Source: an uncultured Lachnospiraceae bacterium
GTDB lineage: Bacteria > Bacillota_A > Clostridia > Lachnospirales > Lachnospiraceae
Length of the DNA: 44,617 bases
NCBI GenBank assembly: GCA_902801585.1
Contig: CADCIU010000017.1
Location: forward strand, 1 to 44,617
Direction: 5' to 3'
Shown: positions 27,288 through 35,621 of the stretch, one piece after another
Numbering within the stretch: position 1 is the stretch's first letter
How the letters are laid out: the number at the start of each line of letters is the position of its first letter
The notes under the pieces: generated by a model
What the model saw: only the letters and a program-made list of their open reading frames with translations
Told to the model about the DNA's origin: nothing
The model's database searches: none
Translations under genes and position numbers: made by a program

Positions 27288-27435
27288 TTTTACTTCGAAA
27301 ATCCTTTCCTGATATCAGAGATTATATCAGAAAAGTGTTAACTGGATGTGAAAATATGATAGAATGAAAATCAATTCCGGTCGGAACCGGTCAAGTTCGG
27401 ATCGGTATTAACATATATATAGGAGTGACTGATCA

Positions 27436-28077
27436 ATGAGGCTTAGAAATATACCGGGGGCCAGAGAGACGATCGCTGAAAGTCAGTGGATCGTGCAGGA
27501 CCCGGCATCATGCAAAGGAAAGTGGAAAGAGAGATTCGGAAATGATCATCCTGTCCATCTGGAAATCGGAACGGGAAAAGGAAAGTTTATCAATCAGCTG
27601 GCAGTTGAAAATCCTGATATCAACTATGTCGGAATAGAGAAGTACTCAAGTGTACTGATCCGAGCGCTGGATAAATTGGACGAGTCCCGGGCACAGAATC
27701 TGCTGTTTATCAGAGGGGATGCAGAGCTGATCTGTGAATATTTTGGCGAAAGGGAAGTGGATAAGATCTATCTCAATTTCTCAGATCCGTGGCCAAAAGA
27801 CAGACATGCCAAGAGAAGACTTCCCAGCAAAGAATACCTCAGAAGATTCTCTCAGATCCTCAGTGACAGCGGAACGATCGAGTTTAAGACGGATAACAGG
27901 GTGCTTTTTGATTTTGCCGTGGAAGAAGTGGAACAGGGCGGATTTAAGATTCTGCAGATCACCTATGACCTTCACAATGATCCTTCCATGAACGAAGGGA
28001 ACATTATGACGGAGTATGAGGAGAGGTTTTCTGCCAAGGGAAATCCGATCTTTAAGTATATTCTCGTAAAAGCCTGA
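27436..28077 (+). CDS. trmB: tRNA (guanine46-N7)-methyltransferase
   Basis: SAM-dependent enzyme that methylates G46 in the tRNA variable loop. The SAM motif is HLEIGTGKGKFI near residues 40-51, followed by NYVGIEKYSSVLIRALDK. The family signature YLNFSDPWPKDRHAKRRL is present, and the C-terminal TEYEERFSAKGNPIF is also typical. The 213-residue length is normal. AGGAG lies ten bases before the ATG. Confidence 0.97.
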   Translation: MRLRNIPGARETIAESQWIVQDPASCKGKWKERFGNDHPVHLEIGTGKGKFINQLAVENPDINYVGIEKYSSVLIRALDKLDESRAQNLLFIRGDAELICEYFGEREVDKIYLNFSDPWPKDRHAKRRLPSKEYLRRFSQILSDSGTIEFKTDNRVLFDFAVEEVEQGGFKILQITYDLHNDPSMNEGNIMTEYEERFSAKGNPIFKYILVKA

Positions 28078-28120
28078 TCACATTGAATGAAACCGGGTAC
28101 CAGGAAGGAAATTTGAGCCT

Positions 28121-29740
28121 ATGAGAAGATTTGGCAGGAAATTTGGAAGTAAATTCCTCACATTATTGATCTGCGGTATTTTGTGCCTGACAGCGTGTCC
28201 TTTTCAGGTCTTCGCGGAGGAACAGTCGGATGAAGAGGAAGTAGATTACTACGCGCAAGCCGAGGAGCGCAAGAATAAAGAGATCCAGAGCAACAAAACG
28301 CAAGGGTGGCCTGAGGGGCCGGCGATCGGAGCGGAAGCCGCAATTTTGATGGAAGCGGAGACCGGAACGATCCTCTATGCCAAGAATATCAATGAGCATC
28401 TGTATCCCGCCAGTATTACCAAGATCATGACAGGACTGCTCGCCTATGAGAATCTCTCAATGGACGACATGGTGGAGTTTTCGGAGACAGCGGTCTTCAG
28501 TATTGAATACGGAAGCGCCAGCATAGGCATTGATCCGGGTGAGGCGCTCACAGTGGAGCAGAGTCTGTATGCTCTCTTTGTCGCCTCCGCCAATGAAGTG
28601 GCGGCCGGACTGGCAGAGAAAATGGGCGGTTCCCTCGACAAGTTCCCGGATATGATGAACCGCAGGGCCAAGCAGCTGGGATGCAATGATACGCACTTTA
28701 CAAACTCCAATGGACTGTTCAACGAGGAGCATTACACCAGTGCTTATGATATGGCGCTGATCTCGAGAGAGTTCTTTTCTCATGAAGAACTTGCCAAAAT
28801 AGCGAATTCCCCCACGTATTTCATGGAGTCCTCGGACAGACAGCCCGAAGAGTTCACGCTCTTCAACAAGCACAAGCTGATCAACGGCGAGATCGAATAC
28901 GAGGGAATACTCGGCGGCAAGACGGGATTTGTGGAAATGTCCAGACAGACGCTGGTGACCTGTGCCGAGAGAAACGATATGAGGCTGATCTGCGTGATCC
29001 TGATGGAGGAATCCCCGGATCAGTTCAACGACACGGTGGAACTGTTTGATTACGGTTTCAACAACTTCCACAAGCTCAGGATATCTGATCATGAGAAGAA
29101 GTATACGATCAGCAATCCCGGCTTTATGAGTCTGGGCAAGGATATTTACGGAAGCAATTCTATACCTTTTGTAGTATCAAACACAGGATATGTATGTATT
29201 CCCAAGAACATTCCCTTCGAAGAACTGACTTCGGAAGTGGAATATGACGATCAGAAAGCAGAGCAGGCTGTCAAAGATACCAAGGAGAACAGCGCTGAAG
29301 GAGCTACGAGTGCGAGTGCCGGCGAAAAGGCGGTGATCGGCAAGATCAAATACAAAGTCGATCAGTGGGATGTCGGCGAGACGGAGATCCTCTTTACCGG
29401 CACGATTCCATCGAGCGGTGAGACTTCTTCTGAGGGAGCGACGAACGGGATGACCGGACCGGCTCCTGAACAGGAACCGGAACCTTACGGCACGGCGCAT
29501 TACTCGGAGAATAAGAGTTTCATCGACGGGATCAAGTATTTCTTCCGGGGAATCTTCCACAGCGGTGCCAACGGGACTATGTACCTGGATGTGCCGGCGC
29601 TTCTGTTTTTAATCATCATCGTTTCGTCGATCCTGATCGTGGTGATCTTTATACTCTCCTATCTGAACTATATCAGACGCAGAAGAAGGAGGGCCAGAAG
29701 AAGAAGGAGAAAGCAGCAGAATCAGCGCAATCAAATGTAA
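28121..29740 (+). CDS. D-alanyl-D-alanine carboxypeptidase (S11 penicillin-binding protein)
   Basis: Trims the terminal D-Ala from peptidoglycan stem peptides outside the membrane. It has a basic N-terminus with a hydrophobic segment and a likely signal cleavage after VFA (about 32). Active-site motifs are SITK (S98-K101), SAN (156-158) and KTG (267-269). After the catalytic domain comes a PBP5-C-like region, then a low-complexity Ser/Glu/Gly/Pro stretch. A strong membrane helix at about 485-510 and an Arg-rich tail (YIRRRRRRARRRRRK) end the protein. At 539 residues it is longer than the usual 380-440. Confidence 0.93.
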   Translation: MRRFGRKFGSKFLTLLICGILCLTACPFQVFAEEQSDEEEVDYYAQAEERKNKEIQSNKTQGWPEGPAIGAEAAILMEAETGTILYAKNINEHLYPASITKIMTGLLAYENLSMDDMVEFSETAVFSIEYGSASIGIDPGEALTVEQSLYALFVASANEVAAGLAEKMGGSLDKFPDMMNRRAKQLGCNDTHFTNSNGLFNEEHYTSAYDMALISREFFSHEELAKIANSPTYFMESSDRQPEEFTLFNKHKLINGEIEYEGILGGKTGFVEMSRQTLVTCAERNDMRLICVILMEESPDQFNDTVELFDYGFNNFHKLRISDHEKKYTISNPGFMSLGKDIYGSNSIPFVVSNTGYVCIPKNIPFEELTSEVEYDDQKAEQAVKDTKENSAEGATSASAGEKAVIGKIKYKVDQWDVGETEILFTGTIPSSGETSSEGATNGMTGPAPEQEPEPYGTAHYSENKSFIDGIKYFFRGIFHSGANGTMYLDVPALLFLIIIVSSILIVVIFILSYLNYIRRRRRRARRRRRKQQNQRNQM

Positions 29741-29741
29741 G

Positions 29742-29776
29742 AAAAAAAAAGGCTGTCACATCGTGACAGCCTTTTT
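29742..29776. terminator. Bidirectional terminator
   Basis: Stem GGCTGTCAC/GTGACAGCC with a 3-nt loop, flanked by a run of nine A on the left and five T on the right. It can serve both the carboxypeptidase gene (+) and the acyl-CoA synthetase gene (-), which converge here. Confidence 0.93.
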
Positions 29777-29788
29777 ATTAGGTCTTCT

Positions 29789-31432
29789 TTATTTCTTAAC
29801 TTCGTTTTCAGAGGCAACCAGGAATGCGGCGCCGTACTGTTCGCGAAGCTTGGGCTTTTCGATCTTGCCGGTAGGATTTCTGGGCACTTCCGCGAAGATG
29901 ATCTTGCGGGGTCTCTTGTAGCGGGGAAGCTTCTTGCAGAATTCGTTGACTGCTTCCTCTGAGCAGACATATCCTTCCTTGAGCTGAATGATCGCTGTAG
30001 CGATCTCTCCCAGACGCTTGTCGGGAAGTCCGATGACAGCCACATCGTTGATGGGTTCGAAGGTGTGCAGGAAATCTTCGATCTGTACAGGGTACAGGTT
30101 CTCACCGCCGGAGATGATGACATCTTTCTTGCGGTCTACCAGGAAGTAGAAGCCGTCTTCATCCTCGATCGCCATATCACCGGTGTAAAGCCATCTCTCG
30201 TCATCCAGAACCTCTTTGGTTGCTTCCGGATTGTTGTAGTAGCAGATCATGACGCCGGGACCCTTGACAGCGAGTTCTCCGACTTCGCCGCGCTTGACTT
30301 CCTGCCGGTTCTCATCGACGATCTTGCACTCCCACTTGTATCCGGGTTTGCCGATGGCGCCGACTTTGTGAACGTTCTCGACACCGAGATGGACGCAGCC
30401 GGGTCCGAGAGATTCGGACAGGCCGTAGTTGGTGTCATACTGGTGATTGGGGAAGTAATCCAGCCAGTGTTTGATCATGGACGGCGGAACAGGCTGCGCG
30501 CCGATATGCATCAGGCGCCACTGGTCCAGTCTGTAATCCTCTTTCTTAACGCTTCCGTTGTCCAAAGCATCCAGGATGTCCTGTGCCCACGGCACCAGCA
30601 GCCACACGACCGTGCAGTACTCATCTGAAACTGCTTTCAGGATGGTCTCCGGTGTTGTGCCTCTTAAAAGAACGGCTTTACCGCCGGATACCAGGCTCCC
30701 GAACCAGTGCATCTTGGCGCCGGTGTGATAGAGCGGAGGAATGCAGAGGAAGGTGTCGTCTTTCTGCTGTCCGTGGTGATTCTGTTCCATAATGGCGGCG
30801 TGCATAAGACCCGCGTGGGTGTGAAGGATCGCCTTGGGGAATCCGGTCGTGCCCGAGGAGAAGTAGATCGCGCCGTAATCGTCGTCTTTCACTTCCACTT
30901 CGGGTGCTGCGCTGGAGTAGTTGGCGGTCTGAGAGACGAAGTCCTCCGCGAAGGAAGGGCAGCCGGGTCCGTCATACAGAAGCAGCCTTCTGCGGGAAAT
31001 GTTGTCTGCGATCTCCTCAACACGGCCGATGAACTCCGGTCCGAAGATCAGTACATCCGCTTCCGCGAGTTTGACACAGTATTCGATCTCGTCAGCGCTG
31101 TATCGGAAATTGAGGGGGACGGCAATAGCGCCGGTCTTGAGAATACCAAAATAGATCGGCAGCCAGTCCAGACAATTCATAAGAAGGATCGCGACCTTGT
31201 CGCCCTTGACGATTCCGCGGGCGATCAGCATATTGGCCACACGGTTTGCCTTTTCATTGAAGACAGCCCAGGTGATCTCCTGGCGGCTGGCAACTTCGTG
31301 AAGGGGCTGGATCAGTTCAAATTCTTTCCAGGTCGTGAGTCTGGGGACCTTGATGTCGGGATTTAATTCAACAAGGGCCACGTCATTGGGCCATTCTTTT
31401 GCGTTGCGTTCCAAAAATTCTGTAATAGGCAT
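29789..31432 (-). CDS. Acyl-CoA synthetase (AMP-forming, class I adenylate-forming enzyme)
   Basis: Activates a carboxylic acid as acyl-AMP and then forms the CoA thioester. The phosphate loop YFSSGTTGFPK is at 190-200 and NYGLSES lies mid-domain. YTGDMAIEDEDGFYFLVDRK and DVIISGGENLYP mark the hinge, and the catalytic lysine is in NPTGKIEKPK near the end. The 547-residue length fits. The substrate cannot be read from sequence; medium or long-chain fatty acids, or another carboxylate such as a bile acid, are possible. AAGGAGG precedes the start, and it has its own promoter with a palindromic spacer. Confidence 0.9.
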   Translation of the reverse strand: MPITEFLERNAKEWPNDVALVELNPDIKVPRLTTWKEFELIQPLHEVASRQEITWAVFNEKANRVANMLIARGIVKGDKVAILLMNCLDWLPIYFGILKTGAIAVPLNFRYSADEIEYCVKLAEADVLIFGPEFIGRVEEIADNISRRRLLLYDGPGCPSFAEDFVSQTANYSSAAPEVEVKDDDYGAIYFSSGTTGFPKAILHTHAGLMHAAIMEQNHHGQQKDDTFLCIPPLYHTGAKMHWFGSLVSGGKAVLLRGTTPETILKAVSDEYCTVVWLLVPWAQDILDALDNGSVKKEDYRLDQWRLMHIGAQPVPPSMIKHWLDYFPNHQYDTNYGLSESLGPGCVHLGVENVHKVGAIGKPGYKWECKIVDENRQEVKRGEVGELAVKGPGVMICYYNNPEATKEVLDDERWLYTGDMAIEDEDGFYFLVDRKKDVIISGGENLYPVQIEDFLHTFEPINDVAVIGLPDKRLGEIATAIIQLKEGYVCSEEAVNEFCKKLPRYKRPRKIIFAEVPRNPTGKIEKPKLREQYGAAFLVASENEVKK

Positions 31433-31464
31433 AAATTAGTCCTCCTTGTGCTTTGGCAAGCTAA

Positions 31465-31493
31465 AGTGTAACGCTTTTAAGCGCGAAAGTCAA
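31465..31493 (-). promoter_or_regulatory. Promoter of the acyl-CoA synthetase gene with palindromic spacer
   Basis: Minus-strand TTGACT (31488-31493), 17-bp spacer, TACACT (31465-31470). The spacer contains CGCTTAAAAGCG (31472-31483), a 5-bp inverted repeat placed where a repressor would block polymerase. Confidence 0.65.
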
Positions 31494-31501
31494 CATTCTT
31501 A

Positions 31502-32005
31502 TCAGTAATTTCTGAGCGAGGCATCTTCTGCCTCCTGTGATTCTTCCACTTTGCGGATCACAGCCTGATAGGAGTAATCTTTGCTCACGCGCACGGTGAT
31601 CGTATCGCCGGCTTTATGCTTAAGCAGCGCCTTGCCTAAGGGGGACTCCACACTGATCAGTCCCTTGAGGCTGTCCTGCCGCATTGTGCTGACAATGGTA
31701 TAGACCTCCTCTTCGTCTTCATCGGGAATATAAAGCGTCACTTTTTTATTGATGCCGGCCTCATTTTCTGCGGCATCGTCTTCAATGATCTTCGCGGTCT
31801 TGATCATTCTCTCAAGAAAGCGAATGCGGCTCTCGTTCTGATTTTTGGCTCTCTTGGCCACATGGTATTCGAAATTCTCGCTCAGGTCACCCTGTGCCCT
31901 GGTCTCTTTGACTTCCTCGAGAAGCTTCGGCCGCTCTACCAGTTTGCGGCGGTCGATCTCCGCCTGCATCTCTTCGATATCTTTGCGTGTCAGTTTATTA
32001 TTCAT
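31502..32005 (-). CDS. greA: Transcription elongation factor GreA
   Basis: Secondary-channel factor that stimulates transcript cleavage by stalled RNA polymerase. The N-terminal coiled coil carries the tip signature TRAQGDLSENFEY (36-48), with acidic D40 and E43. The C-terminal FKBP-like domain includes VESPLGKALLKHKAGD. The ATG at 32005 (MNNKLTRKD, 167 residues) is preceded by GGAGGG. An earlier in-frame start at 32092 would add 29 unrelated residues. Confidence 0.95.
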   Translation of the reverse strand: MNNKLTRKDIEEMQAEIDRRKLVERPKLLEEVKETRAQGDLSENFEYHVAKRAKNQNESRIRFLERMIKTAKIIEDDAAENEAGINKKVTLYIPDEDEEEVYTIVSTMRQDSLKGLISVESPLGKALLKHKAGDTITVRVSKDYSYQAVIRKVEESQEAEDASLRNY

Positions 32006-32094
32006 TTTCCGTCGTTCCCTCCATATCCGGCAAAATACTGAAAATATCGAGCTTTGCCGCATACAAGCAATCATACTACAGTCCGACGTCATCT

Positions 32095-32122
32095 TGCAAA
32101 GAGAATTGTAACGCTTTATAAT
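32095..32122 (+). promoter_or_regulatory. Promoter of the 33-codon ORF
   Basis: TTGCAA (32095-32100), 16-bp spacer, TATAAT (32117-32122), ending 31 bp before the start codon of the small ORF. Its spacer contains TGTAACGCTTT, also present in the acyl-CoA synthetase promoter. Confidence 0.65.
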
Positions 32123-32153
32123 TTACTTTATTCAGCATTCTGAAAGGAGAAGA

Positions 32154-32255
32154 ATGAATATGAAGAATACAAGGACTAAGAGGATCGCGGCGTGCATTAT
32201 CGCCGGCATCCTGGTCTTAGCCATGATCGCGCCGCTGCTTGCAGCGATGTCCTGA
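32154..32255 (+). CDS. 33-residue single-pass membrane miniprotein
   Basis: Reading from 32154 gives MNMKNTRTKRIAACIIAGIL followed by VLAMIAPLLAAMS and a stop. It has a short basic head and one hydrophobic helix of about 20 residues, predicted with the N-terminus inside. AAAGGAG lies four bases before the ATG, and a good promoter lies 31 bp upstream, so expression is likely. It stands between greA (divergent) and the PurM-like gene (same strand, 53-bp gap). It is too short for normal gene callers, and its function is unknown. Confidence 0.7.
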   Translation: MNMKNTRTKRIAACIIAGILVLAMIAPLLAAMS

Positions 32256-32308
32256 CGGAAAGCACTCTCCGGAGGGACGGTAAACAACGGACTTTAAATT
32301 AAATATAA

Positions 32309-33235
32309 ATGAAGTTAAGAAAAGGAAAGGCCGGTGAAAATACACTGGACCGGTCAGTCATTAAGAGAATATCGACAGCAGGACGCAAAGGGAGCCGGGT
32401 CACGATGAGTGCGGATCCGGTGACTTTGAAAGTGTCGGAGATCGGAGAACTTGCTGTCTATGCGGCTGTCAACGCGCTTTCTGCGGAGTCGATCATGCCG
32501 GAAAGTTTCAGACCTGTGATCCTTCTTCCCCCGGGAACGGAGGAATCGCAGCTTCGGGAGATCATGGATCAGATCTGCCGCGTGTGCACATCGGAGAACA
32601 TCGTGATCGAAGGCGGCCACACAGAGGTGACGGGAGCAGTGACCAGACCTGTTGTGATCGGTTCCTGTACAGGTTCGCCGATGATACGGCAGACAGAGGA
32701 GAAAGATTTAAGTTCCGGGCAGATCGTCATGACCAAATGGGCCGGAATGGAAGGAAGCTGTATTTTGGCAAAGGAGAGGGAGGAGCTTCGGGAGAGGTTT
32801 CCGGAGCCGATCCTGATGAGAATGCAGATGCTGAGTGAGCATCTGAGCGTGCGCAGGGATGCGCAGATCTGCGTCGAAGAGGGCGCAGGATACCTGACGG
32901 ATCTGTCCGAGGGCGGTGTTTATGCGGCACTCTGGCGGCTGTATGTAAAGGCGAAGAGAGGATTTCGAATAGAGATTTCGAGGATCCCTCTTCTTCAGGA
33001 AACCATCGAGATTGCCAATCATTATGATATAGACCCTTATAAGATGAGGTCTGCGGGAAGCCTTCTTGCGGTGACGCGGGATGCGGACGCACTCATTGGG
33101 AGACTTAGGGAGAGCGGTATTCCGGCGGCCCGAATCGGTGCGCTCTCACAGGACAGAGATAAGATTCTGATCCAGGGGGATGAGATCCGTTATTTGGACC
33201 TGCCGCAGCCGGACGAGATCCTTAAGATTATTTGA
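32309..33235 (+). CDS. AIR synthase-related (PurM/HypE superfamily) protein
   Basis: A 308-residue protein with the two-domain layout of PurM/HypE-type ATP-binding proteins. The N-terminal part has GELAVYAAVNALSAES, VILLPPGTEE and EGGHTEVTGAVTRPVVIGSC, the last close to HypE. The C-terminal part has LTDLSEGGVYAALWRL and PYKMRSAGSLLAV. The N-terminal GxGDDA-type phosphate motif is replaced by a short SRVTMSADPVTL, so catalytic function is uncertain. No hydrogenase genes are nearby. The start lacks a good ribosome site but matches the family's GK-x-x-x-x-LxRSVIK beginning. Confidence 0.8.
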   Translation: MKLRKGKAGENTLDRSVIKRISTAGRKGSRVTMSADPVTLKVSEIGELAVYAAVNALSAESIMPESFRPVILLPPGTEESQLREIMDQICRVCTSENIVIEGGHTEVTGAVTRPVVIGSCTGSPMIRQTEEKDLSSGQIVMTKWAGMEGSCILAKEREELRERFPEPILMRMQMLSEHLSVRRDAQICVEEGAGYLTDLSEGGVYAALWRLYVKAKRGFRIEISRIPLLQETIEIANHYDIDPYKMRSAGSLLAVTRDADALIGRLRESGIPAARIGALSQDRDKILIQGDEIRYLDLPQPDEILKII

Positions 33236-33264
33236 GAGTCCTTAAAGAATATGGAGGAAACACT

Positions 33265-33756
33265 ATGAATATGCTGGAAGAGAAAGTGTTGGGAATTATT
33301 GAGAAGAACAGCCGCGTATCGACAAGAGAGATGGCTGTCGTTCTCGGAACGCAGGAAATCGAGATCTTAAATGCCATGCAGAACCTGGAAGAGCAGGGAA
33401 TCATTTGCGGTTATCACACGATGATCGACTGGGATAAGACAGATATCGACAAAGTGACCGCGCTCATCGAAGTCAGGGTGACGCCGCAGAGAGGTAAGGG
33501 ATTTGATGATATCGCGGAGAGGATCTACAAATATCCCGAAGTGAATTCCGTATATCTGATCTCGGGCGGATATGATCTTCTTGTATCTCTGGAAGGAAAA
33601 TCCCTCAAGGAAGTATCCCGATTCGTTTCCAGCAAATTGTCCACACTGGATACGGTCATCAGCACGGCAACACACTTCATTCTCAAGAAATATAAAGATC
33701 ACGGCACGATCATGACCAGAAAATATGAGGACCAGAGAGAGATAATAACCCCCTGA
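33265..33756 (+). CDS. Lrp/AsnC family transcriptional regulator
   Basis: A 163-residue amino-acid-responsive DNA-binding protein. An N-terminal winged helix-turn-helix (VLGIIEKNSRVSTREMAVVL to EEQGIICGYHTMID) is followed by the RAM ligand domain (ALIEVRVTPQRGKGFDDIAE, YLISGGYDLLVSLEG). The ATG at 33265 has GGAGG seven bases upstream; the in-frame TTG at 33232 overlaps the previous stop codon. It lies directly before an aminotransferase gene, which it may control. Confidence 0.93.
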   Translation: MNMLEEKVLGIIEKNSRVSTREMAVVLGTQEIEILNAMQNLEEQGIICGYHTMIDWDKTDIDKVTALIEVRVTPQRGKGFDDIAERIYKYPEVNSVYLISGGYDLLVSLEGKSLKEVSRFVSSKLSTLDTVISTATHFILKKYKDHGTIMTRKYEDQREIITP

Positions 33757-33784
33757 ATTCAGCTCGGATTTGTTTGAAAGAGGA

Positions 33785-33821
33785 TCGGCCGCAGAGGCGG
33801 CATAAAGCCGCCCGGGACCGA
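33785..33821 (+). promoter_or_regulatory. GC-rich hairpin before the aminotransferase gene
   Basis: GGCGGC-ATAAA-GCCGCC (33796-33812) inside an outer TCGG/CCGA pair, 35 bp before the start codon. No T-run follows, so it is a structured leader or mRNA-processing element and not a clear terminator. Confidence 0.45.
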
Positions 33822-33855
33822 AAAGCCGTTATTGATTCAGGAAAGGATTGTGCTT

Positions 33856-35037
33856 ATGAGAAAACAGGAGAAACTGCTGGCGGAGAAGACTGTAGGGCTC
33901 AAACCGTCAGGCATTCGTAGATTTTTTGATCTGGTCAGTGAGATGAAGGATGCGATCTCGCTGGGTGTCGGTGAGCCTGACTTTGACACACCCTGGCATA
34001 TCCGCGACGAAGGCATCTATTCACTTGAGAAAGGGCGCACTTTCTACACCTCCAATTCGGGACTCAAAGAACTCAGAGAGGAAATTGCCCTTTATTTAAA
34101 GAGAACACAGGGAATCCAGTATGATCCGATCGGGGAAATTCTGATCACGGTCGGAGGATCGGAAGCGATCGATCTGATGTTCCGCGCGATGATCAACGAG
34201 GGAGATGAGGTACTGATCCCACAGCCCTCTTATGTCTCCTATGAACCCTGCGCTGTTCTGGCAGATGCGGTTCCGGTCGTCATCCCGCTCAAGAACGAGA
34301 ATGAGTTCAGACTCAAACCGGAGGAACTCAGGGCGGCGATCACTGAGAAATCCAAGATCCTGGTGCTCCCTTATCCCAACAACCCCACCGGCGCGGTGAT
34401 GGAAAAAAAGGATCTGGAAGCGATCGCGGATATCATTATTGAAAACGATCTGTATGTACTCTCCGACGAGATCTACGGGGAACTGACTTATTCGGGCAAA
34501 CATGTCTCCATCGCATCCCTGTCGGGCATGAGAGAGAGAACGGTGTTGGTGAACGGCTTCTCCAAGGCCTATGCGATGACCGGATGGAGAATGGGGTATG
34601 CGTGCGGCCCCAGAGAGATACTTGCGCAGATGACCAAGATCCATCAGTATGCGATCATGTGCGCGCCGACGACCAGCCAGTATGCCGCGATCGAGGCGCT
34701 GCGGAACGGAGACGAGGATGTGGCGCAGATGAGGGAATCTTATAATCAAAGACGCCGTTTCGTCATGCACAAGCTTAAGGGAATGAATCTTCCGTGTTTC
34801 GAGCCGCAGGGAGCATTCTATGTGTTCCCCTGCATCAAGGAATTCGGAATGAGCAGTGAAGAATTTGCCGAGCAGCTTCTGAAAGAAGAAAAAGTGGCGA
34901 TCGTTCCTGGCACAGCATTTGGGGACAGCGGAGAGGGATATCTCAGAATATCCTACGCGTATTCGATTGAAAATCTGAGGGAGGCTCTTGGCAGGCTCTC
35001 GAAATTCGTTGGAAGACTTCGGGAGAAGAAAGGCTGA
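33856..35037 (+). CDS. Pyridoxal-phosphate aminotransferase, class I/II
   Basis: Fold-type I aminotransferase of the aspartate/aromatic group. GVGEPDFDTP is at 37-46, YPNNPTGAV at 173-181 and the PLP lysine K237 is in NGFSKAYAMTGWRMGY. R372-type carboxylate recognition is suggested by GYLRISYAYS near the end. I place the start at ATG 33856 (MRKQEKLLAE, 393 residues), with AAGGA eight bases before it, and not the TTG at 33832. Neighbouring Lrp and PurM-like genes suggest a small amino-acid-linked unit; the substrate is not evident. Confidence 0.92.
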   Translation: MRKQEKLLAEKTVGLKPSGIRRFFDLVSEMKDAISLGVGEPDFDTPWHIRDEGIYSLEKGRTFYTSNSGLKELREEIALYLKRTQGIQYDPIGEILITVGGSEAIDLMFRAMINEGDEVLIPQPSYVSYEPCAVLADAVPVVIPLKNENEFRLKPEELRAAITEKSKILVLPYPNNPTGAVMEKKDLEAIADIIIENDLYVLSDEIYGELTYSGKHVSIASLSGMRERTVLVNGFSKAYAMTGWRMGYACGPREILAQMTKIHQYAIMCAPTTSQYAAIEALRNGDEDVAQMRESYNQRRRFVMHKLKGMNLPCFEPQGAFYVFPCIKEFGMSSEEFAEQLLKEEKVAIVPGTAFGDSGEGYLRISYAYSIENLREALGRLSKFVGRLREKKG

Positions 35038-35045
35038 GGATTGAG

Positions 35046-35537
35046 ATGCACATTGTACTGCACGAGCCGGAGATTCCCGGCAATACCGGTAATATCGGAC
35101 GTTCCTGTGTTGTCACAGGAACGTCTCTCCATCTGATCGAACCTCTCGGATTTGAGATATCCGAGAAGCAGATCCGCCGGTCAGGACTGGACTACTGGAA
35201 GGATCTGGATGTTCACGTCTATAAGGATTATGAAGACTTTCTGGCTCAAAATCCGGGGGCTGTGATCTGGTACGCCACGACGAAGGCGCATCAAACCTAC
35301 ACGGACGTCTCTTTCGGACCGGACGACTATATTATGTTCGGAAAAGAGAGCGCCGGAATTCCGGAAGAGATCCTCGTGGAGAACGAGGAACACTGTATCC
35401 GCATTCCCATGCGGGAGGGATACAGGAGCCTGAACCTGAGCAATTCGGCCGCGATCGTATTATATGAGGCGCTTAGGCAGAATGACTTCGCATCTCTTCA
35501 AAGAGAAGGCGAGCTCCACAGACTCCATTGGAGATGA
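35046..35537 (+). CDS. trmL: tRNA (cytidine/uridine-34 2'-O)-methyltransferase
   Basis: SPOUT-class knotted methyltransferase that methylates the ribose at wobble position 34 of leucine tRNAs. Family blocks are LHEPEIPGNTGNIGRSCVVT, HLIEPLGFEISEKQIRRSGL, MFGKESAGIPEEIL and RIPMREGYRSLNLSNSAAIV. The 163-residue length is typical. It begins 8 bp after the aminotransferase stop, so it is probably co-transcribed. Confidence 0.95.
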   Translation: MHIVLHEPEIPGNTGNIGRSCVVTGTSLHLIEPLGFEISEKQIRRSGLDYWKDLDVHVYKDYEDFLAQNPGAVIWYATTKAHQTYTDVSFGPDDYIMFGKESAGIPEEILVENEEHCIRIPMREGYRSLNLSNSAAIVLYEALRQNDFASLQREGELHRLHWR

Positions 35538-35541
35538 TTAA

Positions 35542-35609
35542 AAGACCTGGTATATGTCCGCTGGAGAGCATTAGGAACGTGAGCCTCCAGCGGACATATA
35601 CCAGGTCTT
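35542..35609. terminator. Perfect 25-bp inverted repeat between convergent genes
   Basis: Arms 35542-35566 and 35585-35609 are exact complements (starting AAGACCTGGTATATGTCC) around an 18-nt loop. It lies between trmL and the histidine kinase gene, which converge. A U-tract is weak on both sides (TTTTT only 10 bp later on the plus strand), so it may terminate both transcripts or be a relic of a mobile element. Confidence 0.65.
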
Positions 35610-35621
35610 AAATTGCGCTTT

